This document shows, piece after piece, positions 1 through 5,771 of a stretch of DNA of 6,647 nt. The notes beneath the pieces are model-generated. The model saw only the letters and a list, made by a program, of their open reading frames with translations. It did not search any database and was not told where the DNA came from. Made by a program: the position numbers and the translations under genes. Position 1 is the first letter of the stretch. Every line of letters starts with the position of its first letter. The stretch is from NCBI GenBank assembly GCA_945952355.1, contig CAMFIW010000163.1, positions 1 to 6,647 of the forward strand, read 5' to 3'. The stretch is from an uncultured Phenylobacterium sp. Its GTDB lineage: Bacteria > Pseudomonadota > Alphaproteobacteria > Caulobacterales > Caulobacteraceae.

Positions 1-40
1 GCGGCAAACGAGATTGTCTGAAACCTTCCCCTGGGGCCGC

Positions 41-961
41 TCAGCCGGCTTCCAGCGCCTGTTCGACGGCCAGGCCGAGATCGAGGGCGCGGGCGGCCTC
101 TTCCGGGGTGACGATCGGCCGGGGCGCCTCGCCGCGCACGCAGGCCAGGAAGGCGGCGACGCTGGCGCCCAGCGGGTCCTTGGCGCCGGGGGTGTCGGCG
201 AAGTCGGGATTGAGCGGGAAGCCGGTGGTGTTGCGGAACTCCCGGGTCAGGAAGTCGATCTCCAGTTCGCCCGAGGGATAGACCAGCTTCATGGTCCGCT
301 TCCGCGCCTCGGCCATGCGCGACGCCGCGAAGGTGGCGACGAAGCCGTTGTCGAAGGTCACCTCCGCCCGAGCCTCGTCCCAGCCGCCGCTATAGGCCTG
401 GGTCCCGTCACCCTCGGCGCTGAGCGGCTGGCCGGCGCAGAGCGCCAGGGCGAGGTCGAGGTCGTGGATCATCAGGTCGAGCACCACCGACACGTCGAGG
501 CTGCGCTCCGAGGCCGGGCCGAAGCGCACCGCCTCCAACCGCAGCGGCTGCTCGGGGATGTCGAACAGACCGATGGACTGGAACACCACCCGTTCCTGGT
601 GGCCGCAGGCGATCACCAGCTTGTCGCGCGCCGCCTCGGCGACGATGCGGTCGGCGTCCTCCAGGCTGACAGCGAGCGGCTTCTCGACATAGACGGGCTT
701 GCCGGCCTGGAGCGCGGCGATGGCGCCCTCCGCGTGATGGCTGGCGGGCGAGGCGACGGTCACCACGTCGACCGCATCGAGGAAGGCGGCGAGATCGGTG
801 AAGCCCTGGCCGCCGTGCTGGCCGGCCACGGCCTGGGCGCGCTCGGGATGCGGGTCGAACACGGCCGCCAGGCGCGCGCCGGACTGGTTGGCGTATTGCC
901 GCGCGTGATAGCCGCCGAACACGCCGGCCCCGATGACGCCGCCCCGCAAAACTCCGGCCAT
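41..961 (-). CDS. Gfo/Idh/MocA-family NAD(P)-dependent oxidoreductase, possibly GnnA-like nucleotide-sugar dehydrogenase
   Basis: Predicted cytosolic NAD(P)-dependent dehydrogenase of 306 residues. The N-terminal Rossmann fold shows G11-A-G13-V-F-G16 followed by an acidic D36 (VFDPHPE) at the end of the second strand, which favours NAD. The family signature EKP lies at residues 93-95 (YVEKPLA), and the C-terminal domain carries D162-L-M-I-H166-D167-L-D169, the usual position of the catalytic His and Asp. The start is ATG at 961, because a GGAG lies 8 bases upstream; reading 12 codons further up adds residues (LGRPQFFSER) before the Rossmann strand that do not look like the family. The substrate cannot be read from the sequence. 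The VLDLMIHDLDLAL stretch recalls the UDP-GlcNAc 3-dehydrogenases (GnnA type) that supply diamino sugars for lipid A, but this is from memory of the motif. The gene diverges from the oxidoreductase at 1084; its downstream neighbour lies outside the window. Confidence 0.9.
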   Translation of the reverse strand: MAGVLRGGVIGAGVFGGYHARQYANQSGARLAAVFDPHPERAQAVAGQHGGQGFTDLAAFLDAVDVVTVASPASHHAEGAIAALQAGKPVYVEKPLAVSLEDADRIVAEAARDKLVIACGHQERVVFQSIGLFDIPEQPLRLEAVRFGPASERSLDVSVVLDLMIHDLDLALALCAGQPLSAEGDGTQAYSGGWDEARAEVTFDNGFVATFAASRMAEARKRTMKLVYPSGELEIDFLTREFRNTTGFPLNPDFADTPGAKDPLGASVAAFLACVRGEAPRPIVTPEEAARALDLGLAVEQALEAG

Positions 962-1083
962 GAGTCGCTCCGAGAAAAACTGGGGTCGGCCTAGCACCCG
1001 CGGGGGCTCGACGCCACCTGGCCCGCGGGCCTAAACAAGTGTTTGAACGCCGCTGAAAGCGCAAAGACCGGAGGGAGACGACC
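962..1083. promoter_or_regulatory. Divergent intergenic region between the Gfo/Idh gene and the MDR oxidoreductase
   Basis: This 122-bp region must hold the promoters of both flanking genes. It contains the Gfo/Idh ribosome-binding site at the left edge, two copies of the palindrome CCCGCGGG (997-1004 and 1022-1029, the second within the 12-bp palindrome GGCCCGCGGGCC at 1020-1031), an AT-richer palindrome at 1033-1044, and a strong Shine-Dalgarno GGAGGG at 1070-1075, 8 bases before the ATG at 1084. I see no convincing -35/-10 pair for either gene. A TTGAAC at 1043-1048 could serve as a -35 for the rightward gene, but no matching -10 follows. Confidence 0.55.
1033..1044. promoter_or_regulatory. 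Candidate operator palindrome AAACA-AG-TGTTT
   Basis: Perfect 5+5 inverted repeat with a 2-bp centre, AT-rich within GC-rich surroundings, 40 to 51 bp upstream of the ATG at 1084 and between two divergent genes. The size and symmetry suit a dimeric repressor such as a TetR-family protein. It resembles the (G/C)AAAC-N(2-4)-GTTTG pattern described for the fatty-acid-responsive regulator PsrA, with a mismatch at the first base. Binding by any such protein here is inference; no regulator gene lies in the window. Confidence 0.4.
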
Positions 1084-2088
1084 ATGACCGCCTCGCGCGA
1101 GATCCGCCTGAAGAGCCGCCCGTCGGGGCTTCCCACCGCCGCCAATTTCGAGCTGGCCACGGCCGATGTGCCGGCGCCCGCCCCGGGCCAGGTCCAGGTG
1201 CGCAACATCTGGATGACGGTCGACCCCTACATGCGCGGGCGCATGAACGACGTGAAAAGCTATGTCCCACCCTTCCAGCTCGGCGAAGCCCTGCAGGGCG
1301 GCGCGGTCGGCGAGGTGGTGGCCTCCAACGATCCGGCCTTCGCGGTCGGCGATCTGGTGCAGTCGAACTATGGCTGGCGCGAGGGCTTCACCGCCGCCGC
1401 CAACACCGTCCAGAAACTGGAGACGCACGGCCTGCCGCCCGAAGCGTTCCTGGGCGTGGCCGGCATGCCGGGCCTGACCGCCTATGCGGGCCTGCTGAAG
1501 ATCGCCGCGCTCAAGGAGGGCGACGTGGTGTTCGTCTCCGGCGCGGCCGGCGCCGTGGGCTCCCTCGTCTGCCAGATCGCCAAGCTGAAGGGTCACAAGG
1601 TGATCGGCTCGGCCGGCGGCCCGGACAAGGTCGCCTTCCTGAAGGACGAGCTCGGGGTCGATGTCGCCATCGACTACAAGGCCGAGAAGGACCTGACCGC
1701 CGCCCTGCTGGCCGCCGCGCCCGAGGGCATCGACGTCTATTTCGACAATGTCGGCGGCGAACACCTTGAGGCGGCGCTGAACGCGGCCCGCCCGTTCGCC
1801 CGCTTCGCGATCTGCGGCATGATCTCGATGTACAACGCCACCGCCCCGGTGCCGGGGCCCGGCAACATGGCGCTGATCATCGGCAAGCAGATCCGGCTCG
1901 AAGGCTTCATCGTCTCGTCGAGCTGGGACATGATGCCCGCCTTCGCCAAGGACCTGGCCGCCTGGCACGCCGCAGGTCAGCTGAAGTGGAAGCAGACGGT
2001 TCGCGAAGGGATCGAGCAGGCCCCCGACGCCTTCATCGGCCTGTTCTCCGGGGAGAACTTCGGGAAGATGCTGGTCAAGCTGGCCTGA
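1084..2088 (+). CDS. NADP-dependent oxidoreductase, zinc-independent MDR family (CurA / prostaglandin reductase-like)
   Basis: A 334-residue cytosolic enzyme of the medium-chain reductase superfamily, in the branch that reduces activated carbon-carbon double bonds (enones, enals) with NADPH, as in bacterial CurA/YncB and mammalian prostaglandin/leukotriene B4 reductases. Hallmarks are DPYMRGRM at 47-54, GMPGLTAY at 127-134, the nucleotide-binding SGAAGAVGS at 152-160, GSAGGPDK at 175-182 whose lysine would contact the NADPH 2'-phosphate, and DNVGG at 221-225. The catalytic-zinc cysteines of alcohol dehydrogenases are absent, as expected. The length matches the family (about 330-345). ATG at 1084 is supported by GGAGGG 8 bases upstream. 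It diverges from the Gfo/Idh gene. The next gene on the same strand starts 67 bp downstream, with a stem-loop between. The physiological substrate is unknown; detoxification of reactive enals or quinones is the usual inference. Confidence 0.93.
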   Translation: MTASREIRLKSRPSGLPTAANFELATADVPAPAPGQVQVRNIWMTVDPYMRGRMNDVKSYVPPFQLGEALQGGAVGEVVASNDPAFAVGDLVQSNYGWREGFTAAANTVQKLETHGLPPEAFLGVAGMPGLTAYAGLLKIAALKEGDVVFVSGAAGAVGSLVCQIAKLKGHKVIGSAGGPDKVAFLKDELGVDVAIDYKAEKDLTAALLAAAPEGIDVYFDNVGGEHLEAALNAARPFARFAICGMISMYNATAPVPGPGNMALIIGKQIRLEGFIVSSSWDMMPAFAKDLAAWHAAGQLKWKQTVREGIEQAPDAFIGLFSGENFGKMLVKLA

Positions 2089-2100
2089 GCCCTAGGCCGG
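2080..2100 (+). terminator. Weak stem-loop at the end of the MDR oxidoreductase gene
   Basis: Bases 2080-2086 (CTGGCCT) pair with 2094-2100 (AGGCCGG) as a 7-bp stem with one G-U pair and a 7-base loop, overlapping the TGA stop. No run of T follows, so it is not a classical intrinsic terminator. It could mark a 3' end or only attenuate read-through into the gene at 2156. Short GC stems arise easily by chance in this DNA. Confidence 0.25.
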
Positions 2101-2155
2101 GTGGGACGGACGGTCTAAAAGCCCTCGAACTTCGTATTCAGGAGCCCACCTGGCC

Positions 2156-3058
2156 GTGTCCCGCCTGTTTAGCGCCTATGTGATCGTCGACTGGAGCGCC
2201 GCGGCCAAGCCCGCGACGGGCGCGGATTCCGTATGGATCGGCGTGGTGAAGCGCGACGTGCGGTTCCGCCTGACCTTCGAAGCCTTCAACCCGCCGACGC
2301 GGGCCGAGGCCGAGAAGAAGCTCGCCGCCTTGTTGGACGATTTCAAGAAGCGCTCGGAGCGCGCCCTGGTGGGCTTCGACTTCCCGCTGGGCTTCCCGCG
2401 CGGCTTCCCGGCGGCGCTCAACCTGGCGGGCGAGCAGCCGTGGCGCGCGACCTGGGACCAGCTCGACAAGATGGTCAAGGACAAGGCCGACAACACCAAC
2501 AACCGCTTCGGGGTCGGCTCGGAGATCAACCGGCGCATGACCGGCGGGCCTTTTCCGTTCTGGGGCTGCCCGCCGAAGGACGCGCTCACCACCCTGCAGC
2601 CCAAGCGGACCCGCGAGCACGGACCGGACGATCTGCCGGAGTTCCGTCACGCGGACCTGGCGGCCAAGGGCGCCTCGTCGATCTGGAAACTCTATTACAA
2701 CGGCTCGGTCGGCGGCCAGGCGATCCTGGGCATTCCGGCGGTGCGCCGAATGAAGGTGGCCCGTGGCGAGGCGATGAGGGTCTGGCCGTTCGAGACCGGC
2801 TTCAAGAGCCTGACGGAAGCCGACCTGGCGGGTGTGGATGTGGTGGCGTGCGAGGTCTATCCGTCGCTCTACAAGGCCCAGCCGGCGCCGGGCGAGGTCA
2901 AGGACCTGGCCCAGGTGCGGGTGACGGCCGAGCACTTTGCCCGCCTCGACGAGGCCGGCAAGCTGGGTGCGGCGTTCGGGCCGGGCAAGACGGCGGCGGC
3001 GGACATTGTCGCCGACGCCGAGCGCGAGGAAGGCTGGATCCTGGGCGTGGAAGCCTAG
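2156..3058 (+). CDS. Conserved-type protein of unknown function, DUF429-like (RNase H-like fold suspected)
   Basis: A 300-residue, apparently soluble protein with no signal peptide or membrane segment. I do not know its function. Its landmarks are VDWSA (11-15, D12), GFDFPLGFP (73-81, D75), a basic/aromatic middle with NNRFGVGSEINRR (115-127) and FPFWGCPPKD (133-142), CEVYPSLYK (232-240, E233), and a C-terminal DIVADAEREEGWILG (283-297, D283 and D287). This order of acidic residues resembles DUF429, a predicted RNase H-fold family with possible nuclease activity; that assignment is inference. I recall similar alphaproteobacterial proteins being labelled as cobalamin-related, but nothing here supports it. 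The start is GTG at 2156: AGGAG at 2140-2144 precedes it by 11 bases, the N-terminal VDWSA would be lost with any later ATG (the next is near residue 106), and no ATG lies closely upstream. The gene may be co-transcribed with the oxidoreductase 67 bp before it. Its stop overlaps that of the convergent VanZ-like gene. Confidence 0.8.
   Translation: MSRLFSAYVIVDWSAAAKPATGADSVWIGVVKRDVRFRLTFEAFNPPTRAEAEKKLAALLDDFKKRSERALVGFDFPLGFPRGFPAALNLAGEQPWRATWDQLDKMVKDKADNTNNRFGVGSEINRRMTGGPFPFWGCPPKDALTTLQPKRTREHGPDDLPEFRHADLAAKGASSIWKLYYNGSVGGQAILGIPAVRRMKVARGEAMRVWPFETGFKSLTEADLAGVDVVACEVYPSLYKAQPAPGEVKDLAQVRVTAEHFARLDEAGKLGAAFGPGKTAAADIVADAEREEGWILGVEA
3055..3058. other. Shared CTAG: overlapping stop codons of two convergent genes
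   Basis: The palindrome CTAG provides TAG at 3056-3058 for the rightward DUF429-like gene and TAG (3057-3055) for the leftward VanZ-like gene. The coding regions therefore overlap by 4 bp, and any terminator for either transcript must lie inside the other gene. Confidence 0.9.
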
Positions 3059-3489
3059 GCCGGCTCGCGCGCCCGGGCGGCCCCGGGCAACTCCGGCCCG
3101 CGGCGGCGCTCGACCCGTGGCTGGCGCGCCCATTCCAGCCAGACGGGCGCATACACGGCGAGCGCCCCCGCGGCGTCGGCCACGAGGTCGCCGATCTCGC
3201 CATCACGGCCAGTGACGGCCTGCAGGATTTCGATCGCGCTGCCCACCGCGATGGCGAGCACGGCGAGATCGAGCCGGCGGCGGTTCGGGAAGGCCGAGAA
3301 CATCAGCAGGGTCAGGCCGTAGAAGGCCGTGAAATGGGCCGCCTTGTCCGGCTCGATCAGATGGTTCTCGACGCCCTGGAAAGGGCCGAGCATGCCGACG
3401 CCGCACACCAGGGCGGCGAGGATCAGAAGGAAACGGGCGGCCGTTCTGGCCTGGCTGGACGTCGGGTTCAGGCGATCCATGGCCGCCAC
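3055..3489 (-). CDS. Small VanZ-like integral membrane protein
   Basis: Predicted inner-membrane protein of 144 residues with about four hydrophobic segments (roughly 17-37, 54-68, 74-90 and 101-118). Two signatures of the VanZ-like family are visible: DKAAHFTAFYGLTLL at 48-62 and EILQAVTGRDGEIGDLVADAAG at 87-108, where D101 and A104 stand in the usual DL..N..G position with alanine replacing the common asparagine. VanZ of the vancomycin cluster gives low-level teicoplanin resistance by an unknown mechanism; such short chromosomal homologues have no established role. The C-terminal 25 residues are rich in Arg, Glu, Pro and Ala and probably cytoplasmic. The start is chosen as GTG 3489, with GAGG 8 bases upstream; ATG at 3480 would shorten it by three residues. 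It follows the MATE gene by 28 bp on the same strand, so co-transcription is likely. Its 3' end overlaps the convergent gene by 4 bp. Confidence 0.82.
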   Translation of the reverse strand: MAAMDRLNPTSSQARTAARFLLILAALVCGVGMLGPFQGVENHLIEPDKAAHFTAFYGLTLLMFSAFPNRRRLDLAVLAIAVGSAIEILQAVTGRDGEIGDLVADAAGALAVYAPVWLEWARQPRVERRRGPELPGAARAREPA

Positions 3490-3517
3490 CCATAGGGCCT
3501 CGGCGTGAATCGACGGT

Positions 3518-4894
3518 TTAGCGGCCGCGCAGCCCGAGCTGGCGGAAGCGGCCGAGCAGCAGGCCGGCCGAGAGGAAGCTGGCGATGATCACGGCCCAGA
3601 CGATGCCGTTGACGCCAAGCTTCATCGGGATGGCCAGCCACCATGCGAGCGGCGACATGACGACGACGTAGCTCGCCAGGTGGGTCACCGACGGGACCCA
3701 GACGTCCCCGCGCGCGCGCAGAGTCTGGGCGCAGACGACCTGGAGGGCGTCGGGGATCAGGAATAGGCAGGAGAGCGCCACGGCCGGGGCGGCGATCGCC
3801 AGGGTGGCGGGGTCGGAGGTGTAGCCGCTCGACATCAGGCGGGCCAGCGGCCAGACGATCAGCGAGACCAGGACCGCGAAGGCGACGGCCACGGCGAAGG
3901 AGATCACCCCGGCCCGCTCCACGCCCTTGAAGTCGCGGGCGCCGTAGTAGCGCCCGACCAGGACGGCGGCGGCGGTCGAGAGGCCGAGCGGCACCATGAA
4001 GATGATCGCCACCACGTTCAGCGCGATCGCCCAGGCGGCGACGGCCAGGCCGCCGATCCAGCCGGCGATCAGGTTCATGCCGGCGAAGGAGGCGACCTCG
4101 AAGAAGTTCGACGCGCCGGCCCCGAAGCCGATGCGCCGTTGCTCGGCCTCGGCGGGCCGGTCGCGGATCGGCTTGTCGAAGACGCCGAGTTCGCGCGCCT
4201 CTGGCATTCGCACGATGTAGGCGAGCAAGGCCACGGCCAGGAAGGTCCGCGCCGTCGCGGTCGCCCAGGCCCCGCCCACCGCGCCGAGAGCCGGGAGGCC
4301 GAAGGTTCCGGGAACCAGCAGCAGGTCGACAACAAGGTTCACGCCGTTGGCGATCCACATCATCACCGCCGCGGGCTTGGGCCGCGCGAGGCCCTCCAGC
4401 CAGAAGCTCGCCGCCACGCTGAAGGCGTAGCCCGGCAGCGACAGCGAGAAGATGATCAGCGGCCGCGTCGCCCCGTCGGCGAGGTCCGGCGCCAGGTTGA
4501 TGGAATGCAGGAAGGGTGGGCCGGCGATCAGCAGGACCACCGTGGAAACCGCGCCGATCCAGACGCTGTAGCTTAGGCCCCGCCGAAGCACCGCGCCGGT
4601 CTCGTGCCTGCGCCCCTCCCCGATCGCCCGGGCGGTCATGACCTGAACCCCGGTGAGCAGGCCCACCACCATGGTCACCACGACGCTGGTCGGGGCCCAA
4701 CCCAGGGCGTGGTAGCCGAGCTCCTTCGCCGAATAGCGGCCGACCACCAGGGCGTCGCAAAGCCCCATGGCCATGATGCCCAGGCGCGCGAGCACGACCG
4801 GCCAGGCCAGCACGAGCAGCTGGACCAGGTCGGCGCGGACGGGACTTTGACGCCCCGCCGCCTGGAGGGACGCCGGGGACTCGGGAAGAGCCAT
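3518..4894 (-). CDS. MATE-family efflux transporter (NorM/DinF-type multidrug or metabolite antiporter)
   Basis: A 458-residue polytopic inner-membrane protein with about twelve hydrophobic segments in two homologous halves. Each half shows the MatE pattern of a small-residue helix followed by a basic loop: VQVMTARAIGEGRRHETG at 83-100 and AAVLVGRYYGARDFKGVERAG at 309-329. MMWIANGVNLVVDLLLV (178-194) and VNGIVWAVIIASFLSAGLLL (428-447) match typical closing helices of the halves. MATE proteins expel cationic drugs or metabolites in exchange for Na+ or H+; the substrate and coupling ion cannot be told here. The length is typical (about 450). I prefer ATG 4894; an in-frame TTG at 4912 would add six residues (MKTGFA), and neither has a clear Shine-Dalgarno. 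The gene diverges from the DUF4188 gene across 140 bp and probably continues into the VanZ-like gene. Confidence 0.93.
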   Translation of the reverse strand: MALPESPASLQAAGRQSPVRADLVQLLVLAWPVVLARLGIMAMGLCDALVVGRYSAKELGYHALGWAPTSVVVTMVVGLLTGVQVMTARAIGEGRRHETGAVLRRGLSYSVWIGAVSTVVLLIAGPPFLHSINLAPDLADGATRPLIIFSLSLPGYAFSVAASFWLEGLARPKPAAVMMWIANGVNLVVDLLLVPGTFGLPALGAVGGAWATATARTFLAVALLAYIVRMPEARELGVFDKPIRDRPAEAEQRRIGFGAGASNFFEVASFAGMNLIAGWIGGLAVAAWAIALNVVAIIFMVPLGLSTAAAVLVGRYYGARDFKGVERAGVISFAVAVAFAVLVSLIVWPLARLMSSGYTSDPATLAIAAPAVALSCLFLIPDALQVVCAQTLRARGDVWVPSVTHLASYVVVMSPLAWWLAIPMKLGVNGIVWAVIIASFLSAGLLLGRFRQLGLRGR

Positions 4895-4957
4895 GGCGAA
4901 ACCGGTTTTCAAAGAAGGCCGGGAAACTGGCGCCCCCGCTCAACCGGAGCAAGCGAT

Positions 4958-4963
4958 ATTGTA
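4958..4963 (-). promoter_or_regulatory. Possible -10 box of the MATE gene
   Basis: Read on the minus strand this is TACAAT, five of six matches to TATAAT, 64 to 69 bp upstream of the ATG at 4894. No good -35 lies 16-18 bp further upstream (the place is occupied by AACCGG), so it is only a candidate and might depend on an activator. Confidence 0.3.
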
Positions 4964-4977
4964 GGCGATCAGGTGGG

Positions 4978-5005
4978 TTGCCGGTTTAGATGTACAGTGT
5001 ATATT
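4978..5005 (+). promoter_or_regulatory. Sigma70-type promoter of the DUF4188 gene
   Basis: TTGCCG at 4978-4983 (four of six to TTGACA) and TATATT at 5000-5005 (five of six to TATAAT) are separated by 16 bp. The expected transcription start is near 5012, which leaves a leader of about 23 bases containing GGGAG at 5024-5028. It is the best promoter match I can find in the window. Confidence 0.55.
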
Positions 5006-5015
5006 TACAGGGTAT
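4993..5015. repeat. Near-perfect 10-bp direct repeat over the -10 box and start site; candidate operator
   Basis: TACAGTGTAT (4993-5002) and TACAGGGTAT (5006-5015) differ at one base and are 13 bp apart, start to start. The first copy enters the -10 box and the second covers the expected transcription start. The overlapping stretch 4991-5009 also has imperfect dyad symmetry with TGTA and TACA at its ends. A bound protein here would block RNA polymerase, so a repressor site is the natural reading. No regulator gene is in the window. Confidence 0.45.
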
Positions 5016-5034
5016 CTGATATCGGGAGCGCGAC

Positions 5035-5520
5035 ATGGCCGAGATCATCCCCCAGCGGATGTGCGCCGAGGTGGAGGGCGACTTCGTCGTCTTCCTGATC
5101 GGGATGAGGGTCAACAAGCCCTGGAAGGTCTGGGCCTGGTGGCCCGTCGCCCAGGCCATGCCGAAGATGCTGATCGAACTGGCCAAGCAGCCCGACCTCG
5201 GCCTGCTGCACGCCCGCAGCCACTTCGGATTCCCGGGGATCATGGTGGTGCAATACTGGCGGAGCTTCGAGCACCTGGAGGCCTACGCCAGGAACCGCGG
5301 CGCGGCCCACCTCCCCGCCTGGCAGGCCTTCAACAAGGCGGTCGGCTCGAACGGCGACGTCGGCATCTGGCACGAGACCTATGTGATCAAGGCCGGCCAG
5401 TACGAGAACGTCTACAACAACATGCCGCCCTTCGGCCTCGGGGCCGCCGGGACTCTGAAAGACGCTGTCGGCGCCCGCCAGGACGCCCGCAGGCGGCTGG
5501 CCGCGAGCGTGTCGACGTAG
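5035..5520 (+). CDS. DUF4188 domain-containing protein (ABM/dimeric alpha-beta-barrel-like)
   Basis: A 161-residue soluble protein recognised as DUF4188 from its pattern: FLIGMRVNKPWKVWAWWPV (20-38), LLHARSHFGFPGIMVVQYWRSFEHLEAYAR (57-86), AHLPAWQAFNKAVG (91-104), and WHETYVI (112-118) followed by YENVYNNMPPFGLG (123-136). The strand/helix arrangement with a conserved His (H92) resembles small antibiotic-biosynthesis-monooxygenase-like ferredoxin folds, and some relatives are labelled monooxygenases, but no reaction is established. The C-terminal 20 residues are Arg/Ala-rich. ATG 5035 has GGGAG 6 bases upstream and lies just behind a good promoter. The divergent MATE exporter and the repeat in the shared control region suggest a regulated response to a small molecule (inference). 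The length is typical of the family. Confidence 0.85.
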   Translation: MAEIIPQRMCAEVEGDFVVFLIGMRVNKPWKVWAWWPVAQAMPKMLIELAKQPDLGLLHARSHFGFPGIMVVQYWRSFEHLEAYARNRGAAHLPAWQAFNKAVGSNGDVGIWHETYVIKAGQYENVYNNMPPFGLGAAGTLKDAVGARQDARRRLAASVST

Positions 5521-5771
5521 AACGATCCCGCGATGCGATGGACTTCGAGCCAACTCCTGCCGTCGGGAAAGGCTCTGTGGAGCCAGGCGCTCGGTTCGCC
5601 CCCGCACTTGCTCCGCCTGAATCCCGGCGCAATCGGGATGTCGAGACAACCTCACGTAGGTAATTGCGCCCGAAAACTCAAAACGGGTGCAACAGCCAAG
5701 CCTGCCTTAACCTTTGCGAAGCTTGCGGGGCGAAGATTTCGCGCAAGAGAGCAACAATTGCGAGTGCCGTC
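5521..5771. other. Gene-free 251-bp stretch before the PAS receptor gene
   Basis: No coding region is supported here: an open frame on the plus strand (5533-5859) runs through it into the PAS gene in another frame and has no family-like features. The left part is GC-rich with two small hairpins: GGCTC (5571-5575) with GAGCC (5580-5584), and ATCCCG (5621-5626) with CGGGAT (5634-5639, 7-base loop). Neither is followed by a T run, so I do not call a terminator. From about 5655 the sequence turns AT-richer and probably contains the promoter and leader of the PAS gene, including TTAACCTT at 5707-5714. Confidence 0.5.
5707..5714 (+). promoter_or_regulatory. TTAACCTT, possible CtrA-like half-site
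   Basis: The 8-mer differs at one base from the TTAACCAT half-site bound by the alphaproteobacterial cell-cycle regulator CtrA, which controls many motility and chemotaxis genes. It lies 58 bp upstream of the ATG of the PAS receptor gene. There is no second TTAA at the classic 7-bp spacing. The assignment is speculative and depends on the organism being an alphaproteobacterium with CtrA. Confidence 0.25.

Larger units (their letters stand above)
4895..5034. promoter_or_regulatory. Divergent control region of the MATE and DUF4188 genes
   Basis: This 140-bp non-coding stretch has a markedly AT-rich patch from about 4985 to 5023 in otherwise GC-rich DNA. It holds a good rightward promoter (4978-5005), a repeated 10-mer (4993-5015), a GATATC palindrome at 5018-5023, and a possible leftward -10 (TACAAT, 4963-4958) for the MATE gene. 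The rightward ribosome-binding site GGGAG is at 5024-5028, 6 bases before the ATG. Confidence 0.6.

Noticed and set aside
14..994. Plus-strand open frame of 326 codons opposite the Gfo/Idh gene
   Set aside because: Its Gly/Ala/Arg/His-rich translation has no domain pattern, while the opposite strand encodes a full dehydrogenase with clear motifs; it is a GC-bias shadow.
991..1968. Minus-strand open frame of 325 codons opposite the MDR oxidoreductase
   Set aside because: Low-complexity Gly/Arg/His composition and no ribosome-binding site; the plus-strand protein is unambiguous.
2138..3495. Long open frames on both strands over the DUF429-like gene (minus 2138-3133, plus 2233-3495)
   Set aside because: Both have Arg/Gly/Pro-rich translations without recognisable motifs and conflict with the motif-bearing frame; the plus one also crosses into the convergent VanZ-like gene.
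3468..4952. Minus-strand open frame of 494 codons in another frame over the MATE gene
   Set aside because: Arg/Gly/Pro-rich translation without membrane segments; the MATE frame has the regular hydrophobic pattern and family motifs.
5571..5639. Small hairpins as an intrinsic terminator of the DUF4188 gene
   Set aside because: Stems of 5 and 6 bp without a following T run; equally likely by chance in GC-rich DNA.
5005..5655. Minus-strand open frame of 216 codons opposite the DUF4188 gene
   Set aside because: No family features; the DUF4188 frame has a promoter, ribosome-binding site and recognisable blocks.
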